DNA of 64,000 nt from Micrococcaceae bacterium Sec5.7 (lineage in GTDB: Bacteria > Actinomycetota > Actinomycetes > Actinomycetales > Micrococcaceae), in contig CP144169.1 of the NCBI GenBank assembly GCA_039636785.1, positions 4,092,001-4,156,000 of the forward strand. Direction: 5' to 3'. The notes beneath the pieces were generated by a model, which saw nothing but the letters and a program-made list of their open reading frames with translations, had not been told where the DNA came from and searched no databases. A program made the position numbers and the translations under genes. Positions 9,560 through 17,446 of this stretch are shown here, piece after piece; position 1 is the first letter of the stretch; every line of letters begins with the position of its first letter.

Positions 9560-11085
9560 AAACCCAGCTGCACAGCGACCTGCAGCAGCAGCGCCTCGGA
9601 GCCCATGGGCCCCACCAGCTGGATGCCCATGGGCAGACCGGAACCCGGCCCGGCGCCCGGCCGGTCTGTCAGCCCCGGCCCTCCTGTCAGCCCCGCCCCG
9701 GCACTCCCGGTCCAGTGCACCGGGATGCTGATGGCAGGCAGCCCGCACACGTTCACCATGGAGGACCACGGCGCGTACTCGCACTGCTTGCGGTAGTCGC
9801 CGTCGGCGTCTCCTGCCCATTCGGCAGCCGGCCAGTGCCCGTCGCCGTGCGCCGCGCCGGTGAACCAGCCCACCGGCCGCGGCGTCTGTGCGAGCGACGG
9901 CATAAGCATCAGGTCCCATTCGGCGTACTGGGCAACTGTGTCGCGTTGGAACTGCCGCAGGAAAGCCAGCGACTCGTTGAGCTTGGCTGCACTGCGCTGC
10001 TGCGCACGGCGCCGGAACGTGCGGGTCAGCGGCGTCAGCAGCGCCTCGCGCTGCGGCGCGATCCGGGCAGTTCCGACGCCGGCCGTCCAGGCCGTGGTGA
10101 ACGCATCGGGGTAGCGGTTATCGTAGCGGACCGTGGTTTCGACGGCGTCGTGGCCGGCATCCGTCAGCAGGCGGACACCGGTGGCCAGTGCGTCCAGCGC
10201 TTCCGCATCCGGGTTGAACGGGAAAATCGCGGACCATGGGCTGTCCAGGCTCATGCCGATCCGGAGGCGGCCCGGCCCGCGGGAAACGGCGTCGAGGTAG
10301 CCGGGTCCGTCTGTGCCGTCTGCCGGCACCAGCGCATCCAGCATCAGCGCTGCGTCTTCGGCGGAACGGGCCAGTGGCCCGGCCACCACCAGCTTGGCGG
10401 GATCGCCCCAGCTCTCCCCGGCGGGCACCAGCCCGCGTCCGGGCTTGAGCCCCACCAAACCGCAGGCCGCAGCCGGAATCCTGACCGAACCACCGCCGTC
10501 GGTCCCGGGAGCGAACGGCACCAGGCCGGCGGCCACCGCGGCAGCGCTGCCGCCGGACGAACCCCCGGAGCTGCGGCTCAGCGCGTGCGGATTGCGGGAC
10601 GGCGGCGCGATCAGGTTTTCGCTGTAGGCCGTCAGTCCGAATTCCGGAACCTGGGTCTTGCCCAGTGAGATGACGCCCGCACCCTTGAGCGCTGCCGCCA
10701 GGGCGCCGTCCACCGGTGCGGGTTTGTGGTCCAGCGCGGCGCTGCCGTGGGTGGTGACCACGCCGGCCACATCGGTCAGGTCCTTGAACGCGAGCGGCAC
10801 ACCGTGAAGCAATGGGAGGCTTTCGTCCGAAGAACCTCTCGAAACCCGGGCGTACAGCGCGTCCGCCGCGCCGGCGTCGGCCATTGCCTGCTTGGCGGTG
10901 ACGGTGACAAACGCGCCCAGGCCGGGGTTCTGCGCTTCGATCCGTGCGAGGAAATGCGCGGCTGTTTCGCGGGCAGAGACGTCACCCGTGCGCAGGGCAT
11001 CACGGAGCTGAACGGCGGAAAGTCCGTGGATCTCAGCCAAGGAAACGCGGCTCCAGGCGCTCCTCGGTGGCGACGGCGTCAACAC
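9556..11085 (-). CDS. Amidase-signature family hydrolase
   Basis: A 509-residue amidase. The Ser-cisSer-Lys triad is visible: Lys in LAFKDLTD (about residue 100), the Gly/Ser loop SSGGSSGGSAAAVA and the nucleophile region GTDGGGSVRIPAA. Family members hydrolyse diverse amides and carbamates; the substrate is not predictable here. ATG 11085 would overlap peptidase E by 53 bases. A TTG codon about 45 bases downstream, right at the peptidase E stop, gives a tighter fit and may be the true start. A Gly/Pro/Leu-rich insertion near residues 470-490 looks disordered. Confidence 0.88.
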   Translation of the reverse strand: MLTPSPPRSAWSRVSLAEIHGLSAVQLRDALRTGDVSARETAAHFLARIEAQNPGLGAFVTVTAKQAMADAGAADALYARVSRGSSDESLPLLHGVPLAFKDLTDVAGVVTTHGSAALDHKPAPVDGALAAALKGAGVISLGKTQVPEFGLTAYSENLIAPPSRNPHALSRSSGGSSGGSAAAVAAGLVPFAPGTDGGGSVRIPAAACGLVGLKPGRGLVPAGESWGDPAKLVVAGPLARSAEDAALMLDALVPADGTDGPGYLDAVSRGPGRLRIGMSLDSPWSAIFPFNPDAEALDALATGVRLLTDAGHDAVETTVRYDNRYPDAFTTAWTAGVGTARIAPQREALLTPLTRTFRRRAQQRSAAKLNESLAFLRQFQRDTVAQYAEWDLMLMPSLAQTPRPVGWFTGAAHGDGHWPAAEWAGDADGDYRKQCEYAPWSSMVNVCGLPAISIPVHWTGSAGAGLTGGPGLTDRPGAGPGSGLPMGIQLVGPMGSEALLLQVAVQLGF

Positions 11086-11776
11086 TCTCGCCGGTCAGCC
11101 GGGTCACAATGTACGCGCCCTTGCCCTTCACCTCGGCAACTGCCTCCACCAGTTCAGTGCCGTGGTAAACCAGCCCCACGCCGTCATCCGTGCAGTGGGT
11201 CTCTCCCAGCGTTCCGTCCGCCACGAGCCTATGGACCAGCGGGCGGCGCCGTTGCTCGGAGTCATAGTGCACGCCGTTGGCGTAGGGGAGGAGGGCGAGG
11301 CCGTTGGTCACGGCACGCAGCTCCGGGCCGAACGAATCCGTGGTGCCGCCCTGGTACCAGCAGATGGATCCGGCGGAAACGCCCGCGAGCACAACGCCCC
11401 GCTCCCAGACGCGGTGCAGGATCTCATCCAGCCGGTGAGCCCGCCATACCGCCAGCAGATTCACCACCGAGCCGCCGTTCACCCACACCACGTCCTGTTC
11501 CATCAGGTGCTCTTCCGGATCCGCATGGTTCGGCATGGTGAACAGGTTCAGATGGCTGAAATCGAAGCCCGCAATCCTCGCGGCCTGGTCCAGTTCGGCG
11601 TTAAACCAGCGCTGATCGCCGGACGCCGTGCCAATATGCGTCACCCGCGGCGCCCGGCCACTGACACCGGAGAGTTCGACGGCGTGATGCAGCAGGGCGT
11701 CAAACTCCAGCCGGGTGCGGTTCCCGGCCTTGTAGCCGCCGGAGGTCGCAAGAATGGTGGGCTGTTCAGCAGGCAC
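11033..11776 (-). CDS. Peptidase E-like serine peptidase (family S51)
   Basis: A 247-residue protein. The nucleophile elbow GVSAGSICW (about residues 131-139) matches S51 peptidases such as dipeptidase E (Asp-Xaa) and cyanophycinase. The N-terminal ILATSGGY and central VWVNGGSVVNLL are also family features. The start is GTG 11776 with AAAGGAG 8 bases upstream; the open frame continues to 12001 but that part is antisense noise over the rhodanese gene. It is followed by the overlapping amidase gene, so the pair probably works in peptide or amide breakdown. Confidence 0.85.
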   Translation of the reverse strand: MPAEQPTILATSGGYKAGNRTRLEFDALLHHAVELSGVSGRAPRVTHIGTASGDQRWFNAELDQAARIAGFDFSHLNLFTMPNHADPEEHLMEQDVVWVNGGSVVNLLAVWRAHRLDEILHRVWERGVVLAGVSAGSICWYQGGTTDSFGPELRAVTNGLALLPYANGVHYDSEQRRRPLVHRLVADGTLGETHCTDDGVGLVYHGTELVEAVAEVKGKGAYIVTRLTGESVDAVATEERLEPRFLG

Positions 11777-11890
11777 GGCGTTTCTCCTTTGCGGTCTCCA
11801 AGAAGCGTAACCTGCGCGCGGTTTCAGAGGTGCGGTGTTGCGCTGGCGATACGCTGGGTTGCAGACGTTGATTCCCTGGAGAGGATTCCC

Positions 11891-12217
11891 ATGAGCGATT
11901 TCGATACCGTGACCGTCAACGACGTCCCCGCGGACGCCGGGATCCTGGACGTGCGCGAGGACTACGAGTGGGTTGCCGGGCATGCCGATGGCGCACTGCA
12001 TATTCCGCTGGACCAGCTCCCGGCCCGGATCGGCGAACTCGATCCGGACCAGGACCTCTATGTCATCTGCCGCACCGGCGGGCGCTCATTCCGCGCCGCA
12101 CAGTGGCTCTCGGGCCAGGGCTACTCGGCCCTGAATGTGGCCGGGGGTATGGACCAGTGGCTCGAATCAGGCAAACCCATCATCTCGGACAACGGCCTCA
12201 AGCCGGTTGTCCTTTAG
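11891..12217 (+). CDS. Rhodanese-like sulfurtransferase domain protein
   Basis: A 108-residue single-domain rhodanese. The opening LDVREDYEWVAGH, the active-site loop VICRTGGRS with the catalytic Cys (about residue 59), and the closing VAGGMDQW are all present. It carries sulfur as a persulfide; the acceptor is unknown. A GGAGAGGA ribosome site precedes ATG 11891. It is 43 bases upstream of pheA and may be co-transcribed with it. Confidence 0.9.
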   Translation: MSDFDTVTVNDVPADAGILDVREDYEWVAGHADGALHIPLDQLPARIGELDPDQDLYVICRTGGRSFRAAQWLSGQGYSALNVAGGMDQWLESGKPIISDNGLKPVVL

Positions 12218-12260
12218 CTCCCTCCTCTTCACCGTTTCCATATCTCAAAAGGAATACTTA

Positions 12261-13241
12261 ATGCCTGCGTCACCTGTCACCTATACCTACCTCGGCCCCG
12301 AAGGCACCTTCACCGAGGCGGCGCTGATGCAGGTCCCAGGCGCGGCTGAGGCCACGCGGATCCCGTCCTCCAACGTCAACGCCGCCTTGGACAAGGTGCG
12401 CAACGGATCCGCGGACGCGGCCATGGTTCCAATCGAGAATTCCGTGGAGGGCGGCGTGACCGCCACTCTGGACGCCATTGCCACAGGGCAGGAGCTTCGG
12501 ATCATCCGGGAAGCGCTGGTGCCCATCAGCTTTGTGCTGGTGGCCCGGCCGGGTGTGGCGATTTCCGATATCCGCCGCGTGTCCACGCACGGGCACGCGT
12601 GGGCCCAGTGCCGCCTGTGGGTCGAAGTGAATATCCCCGGTGCGGAATATGTTCCGGGATCATCCACGGCGGCGGCCGCCATGGGGCTGCTGGAAGAAGA
12701 AGCGCACTACGACGCCGCCATCTGTGCGCCCATCGTCGCAGCGGAGCAGCCGGGCCTTGCGGTCCTGGCTGAGAACATCGGGGACAATCCCGGGGCCGTC
12801 ACGCGCTTTGTGCTGGTAAGCCGGCCCGGCACCCTCCCGGAACGGACCGGCGCTGACAAAACCACCGTCGTGGTGCCGCTGCCCGAGGACCGGCCAGGCG
12901 CCCTGATGGAAATTCTGGACCAGTTCGCAACCCGCGGCGTGAACCTGAGCCGGATCGAATCCCGGCCCACCGGCCAGTATCTGGGGCACTATTTCTTCAG
13001 CATCGACGCCGACGGCCACGTGGAGGATGCGCGGGTGGGTGACGCACTCGCGGGGCTCCACCGCATCAGCCCCGCCACCCGCTTCCTGGGCTCCTATGGC
13101 CGGGCTGACGCGCAGAGCCCCGTGGTGGCGCCGCACACTTCTGACCAGGCATTCCGTGCGGCTCATGCTTGGGTCGGAGAGATTCTCCAGGGGGAATCCG
13201 TCGCGCCCGGACAGGGATTCGGGGCTCCGCCCACAGCGTAG
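12261..13241 (+). CDS. pheA: Prephenate dehydratase
   Basis: A 326-residue enzyme converting prephenate to phenylpyruvate for phenylalanine synthesis. The N-terminal YLGPEGTFTEAA, the IENSVEGGV segment and the catalytic TRF motif (in GAVTRFVLVSR, about residue 187) define the PDT domain. An ACT domain follows (about 205-285), with the Phe-binding ESRP segment, so feedback inhibition by Phe is expected. There is no chorismate mutase domain, as is usual in Actinobacteria. AAAAGGA lies 8 bases before ATG 12261. The C-terminal 35 residues are a poorly conserved tail. Confidence 0.95.
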   Translation: MPASPVTYTYLGPEGTFTEAALMQVPGAAEATRIPSSNVNAALDKVRNGSADAAMVPIENSVEGGVTATLDAIATGQELRIIREALVPISFVLVARPGVAISDIRRVSTHGHAWAQCRLWVEVNIPGAEYVPGSSTAAAAMGLLEEEAHYDAAICAPIVAAEQPGLAVLAENIGDNPGAVTRFVLVSRPGTLPERTGADKTTVVVPLPEDRPGALMEILDQFATRGVNLSRIESRPTGQYLGHYFFSIDADGHVEDARVGDALAGLHRISPATRFLGSYGRADAQSPVVAPHTSDQAFRAAHAWVGEILQGESVAPGQGFGAPPTA

Positions 13242-13336
13242 ACAAATGCCTCCCGGGGTACTTCCCTGCCCCAATAACAGTGCGTATGCTTACTTGATCC
13301 ACATTGGTGGAAGTCCCCTACCGAAGGGAGCGGGTC

Positions 13337-13555
13337 ATGTCAGGCACCATCAGCGAGAACGACGGCCAGGGAATCATCGTCAATCCCAAGCCCACCGCAG
13401 AAAATCAGGACTGGGACGGTGACGAAGCCGACCGTGCCGACCGCCTGCGCTTCGAAGAGGAACAGGCAATGATCCGTGAACAGTCGGAGGCCAGGGCCGC
13501 GGCGAAGGCTGCTGCGTACGCCGCCAAGGGCGGCCGTAAGGACGCCAGCGCCTAG
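13337..13555 (+). CDS. Small charged hypothetical protein
   Basis: A 72-residue protein, acidic in the first half and Ala/Lys/Arg-rich and helical in the second (EEEQAMIREQSEARAAAKAAAY), probably a short coiled coil. GAAGGGAG precedes ATG 13337 at about 8 bases, and the codon pattern is that of real genes here. I do not recognise a characterised family; similar short proteins are common in Micrococcaceae as far as I recall. Confidence 0.6.
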   Translation: MSGTISENDGQGIIVNPKPTAENQDWDGDEADRADRLRFEEEQAMIREQSEARAAAKAAAYAAKGGRKDASA

Positions 13556-13573
13556 GCCTCACGCTTAGCGGCA

Positions 13574-13608
13574 TCCAAGTTGCAGTACACGTCCAAGTTG
13601 CAATACAC
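13574..13608. repeat. Two 17-base direct repeats
   Basis: TCCAAGTTGCAGTACAC at 13574-13590 and TCCAAGTTGCAATACAC at 13592-13608, one mismatch and one base apart, fill the gap between the small protein and the convergent lipid kinase-like gene, ending directly at the latter's stop codon. Confidence 0.8.
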
Positions 13609-14688
13609 CTAGCGCCGGACCGGGGTTTCCTTTGCCCGGTCTGCCCGGACCCTGACCAGCAACGACCTCGGCTCCACCCGCACGCTCACGCTGGTGGCTT
13701 CCCCGGACGTATCGCCGTCCAACTGGGTGGGCATGGGCTCCGGGCACTTGATGACCACCTTGCCGGAACGGTAGAACGTCATGACGGGCAGAGCCCTGTT
13801 GTGCTTGAGGAGGACTTTGGTATACATCGCCAGCCAGCCGATGGCGCTGCGGGGGCTCATCACCACCACGTCCAGCATGCCGTCGTCGATCATGGCCTGT
13901 GGAATGAAGTCAATGCCGCCGGGGATCAGGCCGCAGTTGGCGAACAGTACACTGCGGATTTTTCTGGCCTGTTCGGGCTCGTCGTCCAGTGCGATGGAGA
14001 CTTTCTTGCGGCGGCCGGGCAGGTGCCTGACCCCGGCTTCCGTGTAGGCCAGCCAGCCCACTGCCTTCTTGAGGCCGTCATTCGTATCACCCAGCACCTC
14101 GGCATCCATTCCGATCCCCGCGATCACCAGGAATGCGTGCTCCGAGGAGTGGCCGGTGACGGAGTTTTCAATCCCCATCCTGGCGGTGTCGATGTAGCGC
14201 TGGTGGCCGAAGAGCGCGGTCCGGACGTTGCCTGACAGATCATTGACATCCAGATCCACGTTGCGTGCCAGCAGGTTGCCCGTGCCCAGCGGGATCAGGC
14301 CCATCGCGACATCCGTGTGTGCCAGCGACTCGGCCACAACGCGGACGGTACCGTCACCGCCGCCCACCAGGACGACGTCGGCTCCGTATTCAAGCGCAGC
14401 CTGGACCTGCGAGAATCCGGGATCCTCCGCCGTCGTTTCGAAAAACTTCGGTGCTTCCCAACCGGCAGTATGGCAGGCCCGCTGGATGATGGCCTTGGCC
14501 TCGGCGGATTTTGCCTTGACGGGGTTGAGGACTACTGCCACACGCTGTTTCCCCAGGCCTGATTCGTGGGTGTCTTCCCGGACAGCGCTGCGGATATGGC
14601 GCGCCTTGAGCCGGCGCACGCCCCACCAGCTGGACACGGCGAATGCCAGGGCCCCGGTGATGAACAGGTACGGAATCCAGTCGCTCAT
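13609..14688 (-). CDS. Diacylglycerol kinase-family lipid kinase
   Basis: A 359-residue protein with one N-terminal membrane helix (about residues 5-24) followed by a DAGK catalytic domain. The nucleotide loop VVLVGGGDGTVRVVAE (about 104-119) and PLGTGNLLAR are hallmark motifs. DgkB/YegS-type enzymes phosphorylate diacylglycerol or related lipids on the inner membrane face; the lipid substrate is inferred. GGAG lies 5 bases before ATG 14688; TAGTGT further upstream may be its -10. It is divergent from serS, with 89 bases between. Confidence 0.88.
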   Translation of the reverse strand: MSDWIPYLFITGALAFAVSSWWGVRRLKARHIRSAVREDTHESGLGKQRVAVVLNPVKAKSAEAKAIIQRACHTAGWEAPKFFETTAEDPGFSQVQAALEYGADVVLVGGGDGTVRVVAESLAHTDVAMGLIPLGTGNLLARNVDLDVNDLSGNVRTALFGHQRYIDTARMGIENSVTGHSSEHAFLVIAGIGMDAEVLGDTNDGLKKAVGWLAYTEAGVRHLPGRRKKVSIALDDEPEQARKIRSVLFANCGLIPGGIDFIPQAMIDDGMLDVVVMSPRSAIGWLAMYTKVLLKHNRALPVMTFYRSGKVVIKCPEPMPTQLDGDTSGEATSVSVRVEPRSLLVRVRADRAKETPVRR

Positions 14689-14765
14689 GGTGCTCCAACA
14701 CTATCCCGCCGGACCGTACGGCCGTTCCGCGCGCAGGGCCGCCGCGGATGCACCGGCACATTCGA

Positions 14766-14777
14766 TACTCTTGTCTG
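14766..14777 (+). promoter_or_regulatory. Leaderless promoter of serS
   Basis: TACTCT (14766-14771) stands 6 bases before GTG 14778 and there is no Shine-Dalgarno sequence. With a normal -10 to +1 distance the transcript would begin at the start codon itself. Confidence 0.5.
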
Positions 14778-16058
14778 GTGATCGACGTAAAAGACCTCAG
14801 CGAAAACCCGGACAAGTTCCGTGCCAGCCAGCGCGCCCGCGGCGCCGATGAGTCCGTGGTGGACGCGATCATCTCCGCAGACTCCGCCCGCCGCGCGGCC
14901 CTGATCCGCTTCGAGAACCTCCGCGCCGAGCAGAACGTTTACGGCAAGAAAGTGGCGCAGGCCAAGGGCGAGGAAAAGCAGGCCCTCCTGGCCGAGGTCC
15001 GCGAACTCGCCGGCTCAGTGAAAGCCGCCTCCGCTGAGGCCGATGTTGTCCAGGTCCAGCAGGATGAGCTGCTCCGCGCCGTCCCCAACGTCATTGAATC
15101 CGGCGTCCCCGAAGGCGGCGAGGACGACTACGTCGTGGTGAAAACCGTCGGCACGCCCCGCGAATTCACGGATTTCGAGCCACGGGACCACCTGGAAATC
15201 GGCGAGCTCATCGGTGCGATCGACATGGAGCGCGGCGCCAAGGTGTCCGGCTCACGCTTCTACTTCCTCCGTGGAGTTGGCGCCCGGCTGGAGATGGCGC
15301 TGCTGCAGATGGCAATGGAACAGGCAATCGACGCCGGCTTCGTGCCCATGATCACCCCCACCCTGGTGCGTCCGGAAACAATGCAGGGCACCGGTTTTGA
15401 TGTCAAGCACGACGCCGAGATCTACCGTCTCGCCGATGACGACCTTTACCTTGTGGGCACCTCAGAGGTACCCCTGGCCGGGTATCATGCGGACGAGATC
15501 CTGGACCTTTCAACCGGACCCATCCGTTTCGCGGGCCAGAGTTCCTGTTACCGCCGCGAGGCCGGCTCGCACGGCAAGGACACCCGGGGGATCATCCGTG
15601 TGCACCAGTTCAACAAAGTGGAGATGTTCGTCTACACCACGGTTGAGGAAGCGGCTGCGGAACACCAGCGGCTGCTCGCGTGGGAAGAGGAAATGCTGGC
15701 CAAGTGCGAGCTCCCGTACCGCGTGATCGATACCGCCGCCGGTGACCTGGGGATGTCCGCCGCCCGAAAGTTCGACTGTGAAGCCTGGGTTCCCACCCAG
15801 GGCGCCTACCGCGAGCTCACCTCCACCTCGAACTGCACCACGTTCCAGGCCCGCCGCCTGAACATCCGTGAGCGCGTGCTGAACGAGGACGGCGCCCCCA
15901 AGGGGACCCGCGCCGTCGCCACCCTCAACGGCACGCTGGCCACCACACGCTGGATCGTGGCTATCCTGGAGCACCACCAGAACCCGGACGGCTCGGTCAA
16001 CGTGCCTGCTGCCCTGCAGAAGTACCTCGGCGGCCTCGAGGTCTTCCCGGTCCTGTAG
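14778..16058 (+). CDS. serS: Seryl-tRNA synthetase
   Basis: A 426-residue class II synthetase. The first 110 residues form the antiparallel coiled-coil arm that grips tRNA-Ser (AADSARRAALIRFENLRAEQN region). The catalytic core follows: TSEVPLAGYH, motif 2 CYRREAGSHGKDTRGIIRVHQF, and motif 3 in the GTLATTRW segment near the C-terminus. Length fits the family. The start is GTG 14778, just after a -10-like TACTCT; the in-frame extension upstream has no ribosome site and lies in the divergent promoter region. Confidence 0.97.
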   Translation: MIDVKDLSENPDKFRASQRARGADESVVDAIISADSARRAALIRFENLRAEQNVYGKKVAQAKGEEKQALLAEVRELAGSVKAASAEADVVQVQQDELLRAVPNVIESGVPEGGEDDYVVVKTVGTPREFTDFEPRDHLEIGELIGAIDMERGAKVSGSRFYFLRGVGARLEMALLQMAMEQAIDAGFVPMITPTLVRPETMQGTGFDVKHDAEIYRLADDDLYLVGTSEVPLAGYHADEILDLSTGPIRFAGQSSCYRREAGSHGKDTRGIIRVHQFNKVEMFVYTTVEEAAAEHQRLLAWEEEMLAKCELPYRVIDTAAGDLGMSAARKFDCEAWVPTQGAYRELTSTSNCTTFQARRLNIRERVLNEDGAPKGTRAVATLNGTLATTRWIVAILEHHQNPDGSVNVPAALQKYLGGLEVFPVL

Positions 16059-16080
16059 CTTCCTAGCGCGGCTATTCCCA

Positions 16081-16129
16081 GGCTTGTTCGCGAGTCCGTG
16101 CCTTCAAGGCCAGGGACCGCGAACAAGCC
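16081..16129. terminator. Hairpin downstream of serS
   Basis: GGCTTGTTCGCG (16081-16092) pairs perfectly with CGCGAACAAGCC (16118-16129). After a one-base bulge the stem continues with GTCC/GGAC, and a small inner CCTT/AAGG stem closes the loop. There is no long T run, only TTCTTTC a little further on. It probably ends serS transcription. Confidence 0.55.
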
Positions 16130-16227
16130 CAGGTTCTTTCCTAGCGACTCTTCCTCCACAGGCCGGTTTGTGCACATGGGCCCGTCCGGCCAGTAACGCC
16201 TCCGCTTGCGGGCTTCAGGCTGAACGC

Positions 16228-17241
16228 ATGGAGATCCCACCCGGCTTGATTGATTCCGCGGCGATCCTCAGGACGCGGGCCACCACGGATTCAATTCACC
16301 GCGATTTCAGGGCCGGTAGGCTCGTGAGGATCCGGCGCGGGTTCTACATTCCATCCGCGGACTGGGTCCGGGCCCTGCCTTCGGAACGCTTCGCCTGGTC
16401 CGCGGCCGCGATTGCCCGGTCTGTGCCTGGCGCCGTGCTTTGCATGGAGACCGCTGCCTTGGCGAACGGTGTGCCCGCGCTGCGCACGCCAGAATGCGTC
16501 GAACTGGCAACCACCATGCCCGGACGGTCCGGAACGCGAAGGCCGTCGCTCCTGGTATTGGGTGGGGATCAGCAGGCCAATGAGATCCGGAACAAGCGCA
16601 GCTACCCGCTCCGATACCACCTGAGAGAATCCATAGAGCCCACATCCCAGGGTGAATTCCGATGCACCGGGCTGGTCCAGACAGCTCTGGACATCATGTT
16701 CTCCGCAAAGCTCAGCCAGGCCCTGGTGGTGGCCGACGGTGTCGCCAGGAAACTGAGGGACCAAGGGGTCTTGCCTCCGGGGAGCAGGCTCCGGGACCTC
16801 GATTCCGTTGCTGCTGCGATATCGGCGCATCCGTCTGCCGCCGCGAGGCTGCGCGCGGACCTCGTCGCGTCGCTCGCCAGCCCATTGGCGGAGTCTGTGG
16901 GCGAGTCCTATAGCCGGGCGGCTTTCGAGTTTTTGGGTTTCGAACAGCCGGTGCTGCAACACGACTTCAGGGACGGTGACGGATTCATTGGCCGAGGCGA
17001 TTTCTGGTGGCCTGAGCAACGCGTGGCGGGCGAGTTTGACGGGAAGGGGAAATACCTGGATGCAGAGCTTCGCGGTGACATTCCGGTGGAGCAGGTGCTT
17101 TACCGCGAGAAACTCCGGGAAGACAGAATCCGCGGCCTGGGGTTCGGGTTCGTGCGGTGGGGCTGGTCTGACGTCGACAACCCTGAAAAGCTCCGGCGCA
17201 AGCTCCTCGCCGCCGGGCTGCCTCCCCGAAACCGCGCCTGA
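16228..17241 (+). CDS. AbiEi-like HTH protein with DUF559/VSR-like nuclease-fold C-terminus
   Basis: A 337-residue protein. Residues 1-45 (ATTDSIHRDFRAGRLVRIRRGFYI) fit the winged HTH of AbiEi type-IV antitoxins. The middle (about 60-190) resembles the AbiEi_C-type region with ALDIMF. The C-terminal 90 residues contain GDFWWPEQRVAGEFDGKGKY, a D...E-x-D-x-K pattern like the endonuclease-fold DUF559/VSR group. No AbiEii toxin gene is beside it, so this is a solitary member. Function is unknown. The start is ATG 16228; no strong ribosome site is seen. Confidence 0.6.
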   Translation: MEIPPGLIDSAAILRTRATTDSIHRDFRAGRLVRIRRGFYIPSADWVRALPSERFAWSAAAIARSVPGAVLCMETAALANGVPALRTPECVELATTMPGRSGTRRPSLLVLGGDQQANEIRNKRSYPLRYHLRESIEPTSQGEFRCTGLVQTALDIMFSAKLSQALVVADGVARKLRDQGVLPPGSRLRDLDSVAAAISAHPSAAARLRADLVASLASPLAESVGESYSRAAFEFLGFEQPVLQHDFRDGDGFIGRGDFWWPEQRVAGEFDGKGKYLDAELRGDIPVEQVLYREKLREDRIRGLGFGFVRWGWSDVDNPEKLRRKLLAAGLPPRNRA

Positions 17242-17340
17242 CCCGCAAACCGAAGGGTCAAGGCAAGGAAATCCGAACAAGCCTAGGAGCTATGAAAGGG
17301 GGAGCCGTGCACCTGCCGTTAACCGAGGGGAGCCAGGAAA

Positions 17341-17380
17341 GGTTAATACTCACAGCGGGGATAACCTGTGGGTATTAACC
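17341..17380. promoter_or_regulatory. 15-base-pair inverted repeat upstream of the HAD gene
   Basis: GGTTAATACTCACAG and CTGTGGGTATTAACC pair over 15 positions with one G-U wobble, around a 10-base loop. It lies in the 205-base gap between the AbiEi-like gene and the HAD gene, 67 bases before the latter. Its AT-rich outer half differs from the surrounding GC-rich sequence. It could be an operator or a terminator; there is no T run. Confidence 0.5.
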
Positions 17381-17446
17381 CGGTGTTCACCGAACGCTGT
17401 GGCCTGCGTCCTAGCTGGTGTCGGGGGTGTCTGCTGTACTGGATAC

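Noticed and set aside
11777..12001. Upstream extension of the peptidase E frame
   Set aside because: GTG 11776 has a strong ribosome site and begins the S51 domain; the extra part is antisense to the rhodanese gene start.
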